DNA of 64,000 bases from the NCBI RefSeq assembly GCF_020085105.1, contig NC_058062.1, forward strand, positions 2,132,001 to 2,196,000, in the 5' to 3' direction. The first letter of the stretch is position 1; the number at the start of each line of letters is the position of its first letter. A program made the translations under genes and the position numbers. The DNA is from Siniperca chuatsi. Its lineage: Eukaryota; Chordata; Actinopteri; Centrarchiformes; Sinipercidae. Under the pieces are notes generated by a model. It saw only the letters and a list, made by a program, of their open reading frames with translations, searched no databases and was not told the DNA's origin. Positions 18,089 through 30,400 of the stretch are shown here, in pieces.

Positions 18089-18494
18089 GACCCAGACGGA
18101 CAACAAAGCCACTTATCGCTCATCGCATGCACAGAAAGCATTCAAACAAGATTGGGAAAACCGTGCCTTAGGAGATAAGTGTTCTGTGTGTCAAACTGCA
18201 GATATGAATGTTTGATACTCTGCGGTTCGCTCTTTACTATGCCAAGTTACAACACAACAGGCTACAGGTCAGTCTGCTTAACTGCTGGTTGTGAGTGGAA
18301 TCGAGGCAGAGGGATTTACAGTCTGTCAGCACTGACTGCGTGTAGCAGCCTGGAGGTTGCACGAGTTAAAGGATCATTCTGGTGTTTTTGCAACTTTTTG
18401 TCCGTTTACTACAAATCACATTTTAAGCATGCTGCAGTGTTTCAGATTTTTGCTGAGGATGGAGAAGTTGGTTGGTCCTTCTGAGACATCTCTG

Positions 18495-19095
18495 CAACTA
18501 ACTCCCCAGATTACCATGAAATTTTCTGTTGATGCTCCCCAGAGGATGAATCCTAATATCTTCATCCTTGGTATTTTAATTAGTGCCAATACCAGGTCAA
18601 AATTTTGACTGGAACGTATCTATCGGGCAGGTTTCCATGAAATTTAGAGCACATTCACATACACTTTTGATTTGAATGAGTTCATGATCATTTAGCCCAA
18701 CTACCTACTGTAAGGTTCTATGACTGGTTTAATTAATAGTGTTTGTTATAGGACTGCAACTAACGATTCTTTTTCATAATCTATTAATCTGCAGATGATT
18801 TTCTTTATTAATAATTTTGTCTATAAAAAAATTCAGAAAACAATGAAAAAAGCCCATGACAATTTCCAAGAAGCCAAGGTGATGTCATCAGATGTCTTGT
18901 TTGACCCACAGTCCAAAACCCAAAGACATTTGGGTCAAGACATTTCAACCACAGTCTCCACAAGTTACCACCCAGATTGCCATGAAATGTGTGGATATTC
19001 ATGCTTGCCAGAGGATAAATCCTAATAGTGTTGGCGACCTCCAGCCTTGGTCATGAAATGACGGAGCCTTTTCCTTAGAGGATGAATCTCGTGAG
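18495..19095 (+). repeat. Cluster of dispersed repeats in the rab35 3' untranslated region
   Basis: Two related pieces share CCAGATT(A/G)CCATGAAAT ... CCAGAGGAT(G/A)AATCCTAATA (about 18505-18560 and 18968-19026). They flank a copy of a dispersed family whose other copies are at 23935-24110, 37253-37415 and 46155-46290 (here 18751-18930, starting GGACTGCAACTAACGATT). All are non-coding. Confidence 0.65.
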
Positions 19096-19883
19096 CTTTT
19101 AGCTCCATCCTCGGGTTAAACTTCACTTTTGGCCCAACTTCTGTTCGGCTCTAAAAATGGCTAAATCATCAGGATGTTTTTTCTGTCCACCAGAAATTGT
19201 ACTGTGGGATGAACACCGCAGCCTCCAGGGCCAGCTGTCTTGTTGAAATGTGTTTTTCAGCCACCAGTTTTAGCTTGACATCTGGCTCGAGATAATCCAT
19301 CACAACATCGTGCAAAAGTGGAAAGTCTGCGCTTCATTTTCACAAACAAGTAACATACCTGAAAAGGTCAGAGTAGACGTGATGTAATCTAACTCAGTTA
19401 AGTTTCAGATCTCTGCCAGTTGAATTTAATATTGTAGTGATACAACTGCTGCCTGTAAGGTTCATAAAATACATTCATAAATCAAAAACAACTATCTGCT
19501 TTGAAATATGGCGGTGCGATATAAAGTGTACATGATAGTGATGAATGAGCTAAAACATACAAAAACACTGATGATCCTTTAACTTTCCACTAGTGAACCA
19601 CTGTTATGTGCCGATGTTGTAGTTTTTTCTTTTTTCTTAATACAGTAAAAGTATTTTACCACTGAAAGGGAACTGTTTGCATTTGTTGCTAAATTGTAAC
19701 CTTGACACACTAACAGGTGTGATGAGTGCAGTCCGTCTGTATGCCTTATTTCAATTATTTCAAATGAGGCCAGTAATCCAAGACTACAGTATGTGTAACC
19801 TCGACACAGTACAAGCCCAAAATGTTCAAGTATGTTGTTTTTTTTAATGTAAATCTGTTGCCTAGCAAATGTGTCAAAATCCA

Positions 19884-19897
19884 AATAAAGCAATAAA
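19884..19897 (+). terminator. Candidate rab35 poly(A) signals
   Basis: Two overlapping-range AATAAA hexamers (19884-19889 and 19892-19897) about 1.8 kb after the rab35 stop, giving a 3' untranslated region of about 1.8 kb. Confidence 0.6.
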
Positions 19898-20427
19898 TCC
19901 AGAGTTAGTGTTTGTAATAGAAATTATTTCCTCTTACAAGCCAGTGCTTCAAGTGGAACGATAATGTAAAATTCAAAGGATTACTAGAGAGGATTAACCT
20001 TCCCAAAATAAAAATAACACCAAGAAACAGTTGAAGCTGCCTCTCTGAAATTAACTCAAAATGTGACACTTTCTACTTTGATCCACCTCTTAAGATTCCT
20101 CTATAAGTTGTCTTAAAGTTGAGTGAGCTTAACCCTCGAACGCTTTTCTTCACTGCTGCACCGTCAAATCAAATAGTTTTCACTGGAATTTCAAATAGTT
20201 GTGTTGGGTTTGAACAATTATGTGCTGTACATGAGTTAAAGTCCAGCAGAGTTTAACACGTTAAACTAACTTGAGCCAGAAAATCATCCTGATGAGTCAT
20301 GTGTCTCATGAGATGACTTAATACAGATTAAACTGTGTTCAAATATATGAAACCCTGAATTTGCTTCAGCGCCCAATAGGGTCCCCAATATCCCACATTT
20401 GTCCTTCATCTTACAAATACTCCATCA

Positions 20428-20625
20428 CATGTAAAAGTTCTGCATTGACAATGTTATATGTTTTTGATATAAAATCTTAATATGAAGCTGTCGGATGGCA
20501 TAATATAAGATATATTTCCCTCTGCAATGTTGTGGTGTAGAAATACTCAAGTAAAGTACCTCAAATCCACGCTCAAGTACAGCATTTGAGCAAATGTAAT
20601 TAGTTACATTCCACCGCTGAGCAGA
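20428..20625 (-). repeat. Dispersed repeat, family 5 (TACTCAAGTA type)
   Basis: Contains AAATACTCAAGTAAAGTACC (20546-20565) and ends in ACATTCCACCGCTGAGC. Related copies lie at 40690-41100, 51915-52320 and 55812-56136. Non-coding and truncated. Confidence 0.6.
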
Positions 20626-20804
20626 AGCAGCCAAACCCAGATCTGTGAAGCCTATCAGCTACTGGTTAAAGTGGGTACTGAACTGCACTCCGCACCACCA
20701 ACAGGACTGTAGTTTGGCCTCGACAACTCATTCTATAAACTAGCGCCTTGCTGTTTAATTCTTAATTAACTCTTATCAGCCATTCATATCGCAAGTTTTA
20801 AAGG

Positions 20805-20905
20805 ATTCAAATGCTGCAGAAAGAATGCAACAACTGGAGAAACTGTGCTTTAGGAGATACGTGTTGTGTGTTTCACACTGCAGTTACAATGTGCAGTCTG
20901 CAGAA
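20805..20905 (+). repeat. Diverged duplicate of a rab35 3'UTR segment
   Basis: The stretch AGAAA(G)AATGCAACAAC...GTGCTTTAGGAGATACGTGT...CACACTGCAG resembles 18130-18210 in the rab35 3' untranslated region (CCTTAGGAGATAAGTGTTCT...AAACTGCAG). It lies outside the predicted rab35 transcript. Confidence 0.45.
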
Positions 20906-21137
20906 GAACAGCTGGAAACTTGTCACATGCTTCTGAAATGAAATAAGGAGGAAAAATATTAAGTGTCCCTGTTTGATCCAGTTCAGACAAACACACACAA
21001 GACATTAAAGAGCTTTTATAATTATAATAAATCAGTATTATACATCAGTGTTCAACACCAATAACCTTCACAACAACTTAATCTCCAGCTGCAGCATCAA
21101 CACTGTCTGCACTGATGTTTAAGAAGGTGGAAGTGTT

Positions 21138-21143
21138 TTTATT
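21138..21143 (-). terminator. Candidate anapc2 poly(A) signal
   Basis: TTTATT on the plus strand, i.e. AATAAA on the minus strand, about 340 bases beyond the anapc2 stop codon. Confidence 0.5.
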
Positions 21144-21481
21144 TTGAAAATCAAACCTTTCAGAGGAATAGCCTTCTTAAAATTATGCTGCATTCATATC
21201 ACGGGAAAATCCATTTTGACACGCCGGTGGAAATTCTGATGGATTACCCTGAAACTGAAGAATTGATCCCATTCTTTCAGCTGCTGATACTTACTTGTGG
21301 GTGATGTCAGAATTAATCTGGAAAACAGTAGTTCACTGATTGCTGAAGTGAGCAATTCTAGTAGCACTCCTTCCCAAAAGCTGAGGAGAACAGCATATTC
21401 CTATATTTCCCACAGCACATGAATGCAGCGTCACACTTGAGCGGTTTGTCCTCCTTGTTTTGCGCTCATGCTCCTCCTCCA

Positions 21482-24400
21482 TCAGTTGGATTTGGGGAGT
21501 CTGTAGACACCTGCAGAGACCATCAGCTGGTGATCCCTGACCTTCCTCTGCAGGAAGGCCTCCAGCTCGTTGACATCCATCTCTGTGACGACGGGTCCCG
21601 TGGCGACGAACATCCGGAGCATGGAGTGGATGCGGTCCAGCGTCATGCTGTCCAGGTTGGTCAGCATGGCCTGGATGTAGGCCCAGAACAACTGCAGAGA
21701 CGAAGAATGAGCGTTTTAAGATGCTTCTTTAGGTCATTTTTCATCTTATTTACTGTGTTGTATGTTTGAGTGCGTGTGTGTACCTGCAGCTTCTCCTCCC
21801 TCTGCTCAGACTGGGTGGTGGTGTTGGAGTCTCGCTCCTCGTCGCTGTCGATCAGCATCACGCCTCTCTCCATCTTCTCTTTGGACGAGCCTGTCTCCAC
21901 CACGTAGTAGCGCCCTCCCGCCTCCTCCCTCAGCACGCCGTGCTGCTGCCACAGAGCCAGCTTCCTGTGCACCAGCTCCTTCGGGGCGCCCAGCTTCGCG
22001 CTCAGCTCCTCCAGAGTCCAACAATCTGATGGATGACAAACAGACATCACTGATGTGGTCATTGTGGGAATTTTTGGTGGGAAAATTTTGCTTCCACTTA
22101 AATTTTCAGCTGTCATGGCCTCGACTAAGAAATATTGACTGGCGCCTAAGTGCCAGGCGTTTTCTCTCCAAGCATACGTGATGACAAAAACTGGAATGGC
22201 AGTAGGGTGCAATGTTTATAAATGCACGTGAATGTTAAAAAAAAATCCTGATTTCTGGTAGTTGTAATTTCATTTAGTAAATTCAGCAAAGGAAACAAAT
22301 AGCAACTTGTATTTGTAGCCAATATCAACCGCAAACAAAAATATAAATCCAAATATTCTGCTGGCAGCTACTTTTTGTAAAATGTATTTTTGGTCTTAAT
22401 TTTCCATTTTTCCTTGCTTCATTGTTGTAGTTAAAAATCAACTCCATGATTCTGACTGTTGTGTGTTGATATACCGAAATCATACGGAAGATTTGAAGGA
22501 AGGAGCGCCACTGGAAGGATTTCACTGTGAAGCAGCTGCATGAAGTGTTTGAACTAGTGTTTTAACATATATACATATATTTGGGTCACTCATCTTGCAC
22601 ACCCACAGCAGGGTGCACAGGAGCACAAGTCATGCCCATAATTGGATTATACTGTAATTTTAATCAACACTTGACATGTTAATGAGTGCTACCACAAAAA
22701 TGTAACTGATCTGTCTCTCATTAAGATGGCAAACTAGACGATTTACCAAAATGTTAAGTTACAACAACATCTCACTCATAATTTTTATAATTCCTTTACA
22801 TACAGAGGAAAACAAACCAAGACAGGAAATCAGTTTGAAATGAAAGCTTGTACTTTTTTCCTGGAAGTGCAGGATGATGGCAGCGTGGATGGGGGACACT
22901 GTGAGGTTGGTGAGGGTGCGGTCCTCCAGCTCCACGTCCAGAGTGACAGAACCAAGGTGAGGCTTCCAGCTCAGCGTCCTCATGGCCTGAAACAGAAGAC
23001 AAACTGCTGTTACCATCCGTTCACACACAAAGCTTCACTCGCACCAGTCAAACTGCGCGTTGAATTAATGGCCACGCCCAAATCAGTGACGTATTTTGCC
23101 TTTGACAGCTGATGGAAAACACCGGGAAGACAGCACTGACTGCATGTAATGTAACTACAAAAAAAAGGAAAAACAGTAATGTTTTTGTGGTGGTGTGTTC
23201 AAGGACAGTATTTGATACTGGACAAAGAGCTGCTGTGTGGTTTGTCTCAAAATCTAACCCTGAGGACAAGCAATAAGCAGACATGGAGGTTGAAAACGAT
23301 ACGATGTGTAACTAGTGTTAAAATGTTGCTGTTCAGCAGTCAACTCTAAAACCTCAGCTGTCGTAGTGTCCTTGAATGCACCAACAGTGAAGGTTTTAAA
23401 AAGAGTCCCTGCGTAAAAAAATGATGATTATACCTCTCGCAAAAGATAAAGGTGATGACATGTTGACTGATTAATTAGCTGCAGCAAGTTTCATGTCTAA
23501 ACCTAATTTTACCAATTGATTTTCAGATTGTATTGAAATTAACGGAAAGAAATGAACTAAAAAGTGATGATACACTTTGGAAAACGGTCAGCAATTCTAA
23601 AACAAAACAATCTAAAACATGCAAAACCACCCCGGTGCAACCAATTCCTCCTAACAGAACAACCAATGGCTTGGTGTTGAGCAGCAGGTGAACTCCACCT
23701 TGAGTTTCTCGTAGCGGTGTGTGTAGGCCTCCATGGCCTGGCAGACGAGCGGAGGGAGCTCCAGCTTCTCCTCCTTCAGCGGAGGCCAGAACTCAGAGGA
23801 CAGGATGATGGACGACAGGGACAGCGGCGGCTGCTCCTCCTCGCTCAGCCTCGATTCCTCCTCACGGATGTTACTGTTGATCCTCCGAGAGTCCGCCATG
23901 TCCTGGACAGGTGACAGAAGAAAGGGGTTGACAAATTATTCTTTTTATTATCAATTAATCTAGTTACTTTTTTTTTTTTTTAGATACATAGATCAATCGT
24001 TGGGTTTATAAAATGTCTGTCACAATTTCCCAGAGCCCGAGGTGGAAGGGAAGTGTTGCTTGTTTTGTCTGACCAACAGTCTAAAACCCAAAGTTATTAA
24101 AAAATACTACGATATAACAAAAAGAAAAGCAGCAAACCCTCACACGCGAGATGCTGGAACCAGAGATTGTTTGGCATTTGTGTTTAAGAGATTACTTGAT
24201 TTGCAGAATTGTTGCCAATTAATTTACTGTCGACTGACAAATCAATTAAATCGACTTGTCTTCTTTTACTCAGTTTAAACGCATCTAATTCAAAATGTTA
24301 TTTTACTACATTTTATGACTTATAGCCGACTCATGTCATCTGGACACAAGTTTTTTTTACTGTAAATTATGAACAGTGTCTATATTCGCATGGAGGAACA

Positions 24401-27400
24401 TCTTAGATTGGGGCTTTAAACATTAATTTCCCTTAGTAGAGGGTTAGGGAAACTACAAACTAGACTGACAGTAAAATTCTCCATGGAAACCCAGGAGGAG
24501 AGAAGACAAAAAACAAAGAAAATATCTGCCACATACGTCAAGAGTATCATCTCATGTTATAAGATCAGTGCATGTGTCAGAGCTGATGCTTGTGGTAAAG
24601 GTAATACTGCGCGTTGGACTGTTTAATGACACACGCAGTGACAACATCGTGTCAGACAGTGTTTACCTTCAGCATGACCTCGCAGTAATGCATGTGAGAC
24701 TCCCCAAACCTGAGCTTCAGCAGCTCCACGTTACGAATCTCCCTGCAAACACACAACAGAGGACAAAACTACTTAAAGAACATCACACGATGACATTTTG
24801 GACACGTCACTACAATCAGAAGCGAAATACTGAAATTATCCAAAATCCAAAAGTGAATCGATTTAAATTTGTACATTTTTCCATCAAGGTCTATAAAGCT
24901 CAACTCGCCATTATACCGCGTTCCTGTCATACTGGAGTTATTGTAATTACCTGTTTCCAACTTGCAAGTAATTTGATTGACATTCAAGTCGTAATTACGA
25001 CTGGGAACTCCAAATAAACATGGATGTCTCACATCATTCAAGGCAATTAAACCCAAATTTGATGGACAGGGCGCTATATCGTCAATGCACAGTATTTTGA
25101 ACCTTCACATGACCAGCTCTGTAGTCATACACCCGGGGGAGTCGTAAACATGGGAATCTTGCCCACCTCTAACACCCGTCCCACATTACATGAACGCAGC
25201 ACGGCATCAGAATCTGAAGCTCTGAGTTGTTGTTTCTTACAGAAATGCCCGCTGGGACTCGTATTTGACTTCTCTCTTTAAGCTGTTATAGACAGACTTG
25301 CCTATCTTGTACTTTCTTCAGTTAGGCAGCATTTCTAGCACATTGTCTCGTTGTTTCAGTTTCATGAAGGTGTTGGAAATGCTCCAACAGACATAACCCT
25401 GGGCGCCTGATGAAACCCGCCTACTCTGCTGCTCTACTCTATTTGAAAGAAGAGAAAACCTTTATGCGGCCTTTTGTTTTGTGATGACTGAGTGGAATGA
25501 TGGGTAAGGAATTTGTTTTTCTACACGTGTACATACAGGGATGGCAGTATACACTAAGGCATTTGTGTACTTAATTTGATTATTTGTATGGAGGGAAAAG
25601 CAGAGAAGTGTTAGTTCAGTTGTACCTGGCAGTGTTGTAGTTGAGTTGGTGCAGCAGTCTGTCAGCCAGCACGGCTCTGTATTCATCTATGAAGATGTCC
25701 TTACTGCCGTAGATACTGACCAGCAGGCTGATGATGTCTGACGAATGGCGTTTCGAGCCCATCTTATCTGAAAGAAGCATTAGACTCCCAGTAAAATCCA
25801 ACACCAAACAGAGGACGATGAATACAAGCTGCAGAAATAACAAATCATGTGTTACTGACCGGGGACGGCGTCGGTTGGGTCTGGAGTCCAGTCCTCTGGG
25901 TCATTGCCTTCTTCATCACTGTCCTGCATCTCCAGAGTCACCGGGTCTCCTCTGGACAGCTCAGAGGCCAAGTCCGTGCAGCCCTCAGCGTCTCCAGTCA
26001 AGCCGGCTACGATCTGCCTCACCGTGTCCTCCCGAGTCCTAAAACACCCCACAGAAGCTTTCACAAAACTCAACTCTAGTAATGATTATAATAACCATTA
26101 TAAAAGTAGCAGCTTCCTTATTTTATCCGTTTCACCTGCTCTTTTGGTTCAAATCGTTGTCAAGTTTTATGCCGTGTATTTTATTTTTCACGGGTGTTTT
26201 TGCCGTTAAGTGCTCTATAATCTTTGTTTAAAGGTCCAGTGTGTAACATTTAAGAGCTATCGGCAGAAATGGAATAAAATATTAAGTATTAAGGATTTTT
26301 TCATTAGTGTATAATCACTTGAAAATAAGAATCGGTGTGTTTTCGTTACCTTAGAATCAGTATATCAGTATCAATATCTCCAGAGGGAGCGGGCCCCCTT
26401 CCACGGAGGCCGCCATGTTGCACCGCCATGTTTCTACAGTAGCCCAGAACGGACAAACCAAACGCTGGCTCTAGCGGGCCTTTCGTGTTTTTCGGCCGCC
26501 GTAGTTTCTCCTACACGCTTGGAAGGGGAGGGTGATGCGAGCGGTGTTCAAATGGTTGCAAACTGCAATTTCACCGCTAGACGCCACTAAATCCTCCACA
26601 CTGGACCTTTAAATATTTTCAAATGAAAGCTAAAAACGTATCTCTTCACTTTAGCCTTTATCTAGCTCTGACTTTCCTGATCCAGACATGAAACTCTTTT
26701 TTATGCTGTATTTTAGTTGATTTTATGCATTCTATGTATGTTTACTTTATTTTTATTATTATCATCATCAAGTGGGTTTTATTCTCCATCTTATTTTACA
26801 ATAATTATGTTCTGTCCCTGTTTTTATGTTCATGCTATGTCTTTTTTATGTGAAGCACTTGGTGCCTGTAATTTCTTTTGTTGTAAAGCACTGCATTTCT
26901 TGTATGAAAGGTGCTATACAAATAAAGTTTATTATTATTATTATTATTATTTATTGTTACCAACTGAAGTCAAACTAGAGCACAAAGATCAGGGAGAGAT
27001 TGAAGATATCAGCCAGAAACAGTTACACTTCATATCAAGCAGGATTACAGAAATGTAACCTTATATTAAAAATAATGTTTAAAAAAAGAGTATACACCTG
27101 AGGTACTTGCGGATTGGTTGGCAGGCAACCTGCAGGATGACCATGGATGGGTCCAGCTCTCTGAGGGCCTTGATGGCGGAGATGTAAACCGTGAGGATGT
27201 CAGATGTGTGAACTCCTGAGAAGGGAAGGTACAACAAAGACAGGACGATTAAAACTCAATTTAACGTGGCTTCTTGTTCCGCTGTGTTATTACCAAACAG
27301 ATACTGTGCTGCACTCGGCCCCCAGCCGCCAACTAGCCTGGATGCAGCAGACGGCTCTCAAAGGCAGATTTGAGTGAGGTGAGGAGCTGCTGTCTCTGGT

Positions 27401-30400
27401 TGGTTCTTTCCAGACAAAACTTCAGATCTTCGATGGCAGCTTTAGATTCTGGGAAGTCTGAAAGAGAAAAGTCAGACAGCCCATGCCTATGAATCTGTGC
27501 ATGTAAAAACTTAAAGTCCAGACATTTCTGCTCCTAACTCAACTGCAGTTATCTGATTTTAGGTGGACAAGTGGGGACAAGACACCCACCCACAGGCTCA
27601 TGTCTCAGTACAGAGATAAGTCCAGGACGTATTTAGCCTAGCTTACCACAAAGACTGGAAGCAGGCGGAAACGGCTAACCTAGCACTGTCAAAGGTGAAA
27701 ATATACAGCTTCCAAAACTGAGTGATTATTTTTTGTTAAAATACGGTTTGTGGACAAAATCTTCAGTTATGAAAAACTAAAATAACAATTACAATGCAAA
27801 TACAGTTAAATTCTGATTAAGATAAACGGACTGACCTCCAAGACATGCTGGGAGACCACAAAAACACACTTTTCTCTCTCACCTCGGATAATACTGAAGA
27901 GCTCCTCGATCCTCATGTTGACGTAGATCCTGCAGAAGAACTGGTGCATGTGGCATCTCCACTGCTTCAGGACGGAGCTGGCAGGCTGGCCCGCCTGCAT
28001 GCTGGGAGCACTGGGAACACCGGGAGCAGGTACCAGACCGTCTCCGTCCACCTTGCTTGCAAACACTTTGCTCAGCCAGCCCAGCACCAGCTCCAGCCAC
28101 TGCTCACACAGAACACAGCGTATTTAAAATACAGGGCTCATCCAGACAAAGACTCCACGTGACTTAACTTTCTCTGATCGTGGAAAGACGAACGGATGTT
28201 TTACCTCCTGGAACTCCAGCAGGAACGAGCGTTCGTATTCTCCCCTGCAGTGCTGCTCCATCCGCTGCTCGATGAGCCTGTGGAGGATGGAGGTGACGGC
28301 CTCGGAGCTGACCCACTCCAGCTGCTGTAGTTTGGAACTACAACCACATAAAAATAAAACACTCATCCTCATATGAAGCGCATAACATAAAGTAAGCACA
28401 TCCATGACGTGCATTATGCTGTGGTCTGCACATGGGGTTTGTCATCTCTTCTTTCTTTGGAAAGGAAACGCACACTGCTCAGAGTTTCACTAATGATTTT
28501 TTTTGACTAAATCAGCAGCATAATGTAAGATGTTACAAAATTATGATTACAAACTTGGACTAACGTGATCTAGGCTACATTTTAAATACCCAAATAACAT
28601 CTACTATCAACTCAATTTAAGATTATCATTGATGATAGATTAGTCAATTAAATCACTTCTCAAATCCCATTTTTATTGTACAGTATAGCTTACCCTGATT
28701 TTAGTTAATTCGGCTCCAATGTTACTGTAAGCCTGTCTTCTTTTATTCTTGTTGTAATCTGTATTTTATTGCCGCATGCGGTTGTCTGCTTTGGTTTTAT
28801 GTAACCTTCTGGTGGCCATTCTCATATTCATTTTTAATTTCAAGCTTGTTTAAGTTCATTTAAAGCTCTATTTTGGTCTCCACTGACTCCTGAGGGAAAT
28901 ATCTGGCTCTTTAGCTCCTAAATGTTCCACTTTTCTTCACCAGCTCGTCTCTAACTGGGCCTGTCTGCTGTGTACTTCTGGGCAGGTGGTGTGCAGTGGC
29001 TTTATCAGAGCGTGTTTGATGAAAACTGCTGATTAATGCAGCTGGAAACACTGAGATGAACCAGACAGGAAGTGTGCCGTAAAACCAAAACTAGGAGCTA
29101 CAAGTGGCTAAAATGCTGAGGGGAAACCGCAGAGCTAGTGGTAATTCTCTGTGGGTTTGTCACTTTGAGTGACCCCTTTTACATTACACATAGTCATCTG
29201 ATCCACTGTTAATATAAAAGGTATTGATTAGTGCAGCAGAGAGTACTGACAAAAGAAAAATAGCAATGTATTATAAATATTAGATAAGCTATAAATTAAA
29301 ACTATGACTAAAGAGGGTGTGCAGTGGAAACAGCATAAGGTGTTCAGCAGTGTGTCATCTGTTCCTGAATTATCTTCACTGTCCCTCTTCCTGAGTCCAC
29401 TCACAGTATGTGGCTGAGCTCCTGCAGTTGCTCCAGGGCCTCCTGACACCAGCACTGCTGTGTCGGGACCCCGCAGCCCCGACAGACCCCTCCCTCTGGG
29501 CCGTCCGGGACCTCGGCCCCGTCCTCGGCCTGCCCCTCCTGGTTCATATAGACGGAGAAGGTCCTGCTGTAAAACTCCAGCACTCGCTCCTGGAGAACAG
29601 GGAAGGGGGAGAAGAGGAGGAGGGCCCTGATGATGGTGAAGGCCCGCTCCTGGAGGCCCCTGGACCCCGGGCCACAGAGACTGCCACGGCCCTCGTCCTG
29701 CCACGTCCCCAGCCTCTCCAAAGCACCTAGGAGGAGGAATAGGGGATGTTTGAACATTGTTGCTGATGTAAACGAAGAAAACCAGAACTGAACTTAGCGA
29801 CTTGCCCAAGAAAGGTTCCAGTCGGCCTAATAGAGTCCGAAAGGCGGTGAGGAGAACCCAGGCCCTGCCTCTCTCCTCCAGCTCGTTCTCCGGCTGTTTG
29901 AGTCCGGACCAGAACTCGGGAACCACAGAGGAGGACAAACGCATCTGCAAAGTCTCCAGCAGCCAGCCGCCCAGCAGCCGGCCCAGACCCTGACTACAAA
30001 GCAGGGCCAACGAGTCCGAGAGGCTCTGCTCCGTCACCGAGCAGCCAGGAGACAGCTAAGAAAACAAGGACCAAGATAAAGGATCTGTTCTGGCAGGGCT
30101 GTAGAGATACCAAGATGTGCAGTTTGTATGTATATTTATGTAAATAAACTTCTTTACTACTTACTACTTCTTTGTTGGACAAAATATGTAATGGAGACAT
30201 TATTTCTAAATGATCTCCAAAATATTTTTGGCATCTCTGTACTGATACGTCTTGTTTCTTATCGACTGATATCGATATCTATAAATCTGCATTAAGATAA
30301 TAGTGGCTGACATATTGGTCCGGCTGATTATCTAAAGTATAAGGTTAACAATATGATCATTTAAATTCTGACCAACTTTACAACAATATTTTTTACTGAC

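Noticed and set aside
24568-25017. 149-codon plus-strand frame in the anapc2 region
   Set aside because: It is antisense to anapc2 exon 10 and continues into intron; no family resemblance.
29228-30037. 269-codon minus-strand frame joining anapc2 exons 2 and 3
   Set aside because: It reads through an intron and takes exon 3 in the wrong frame; the conserved frame is the other one.
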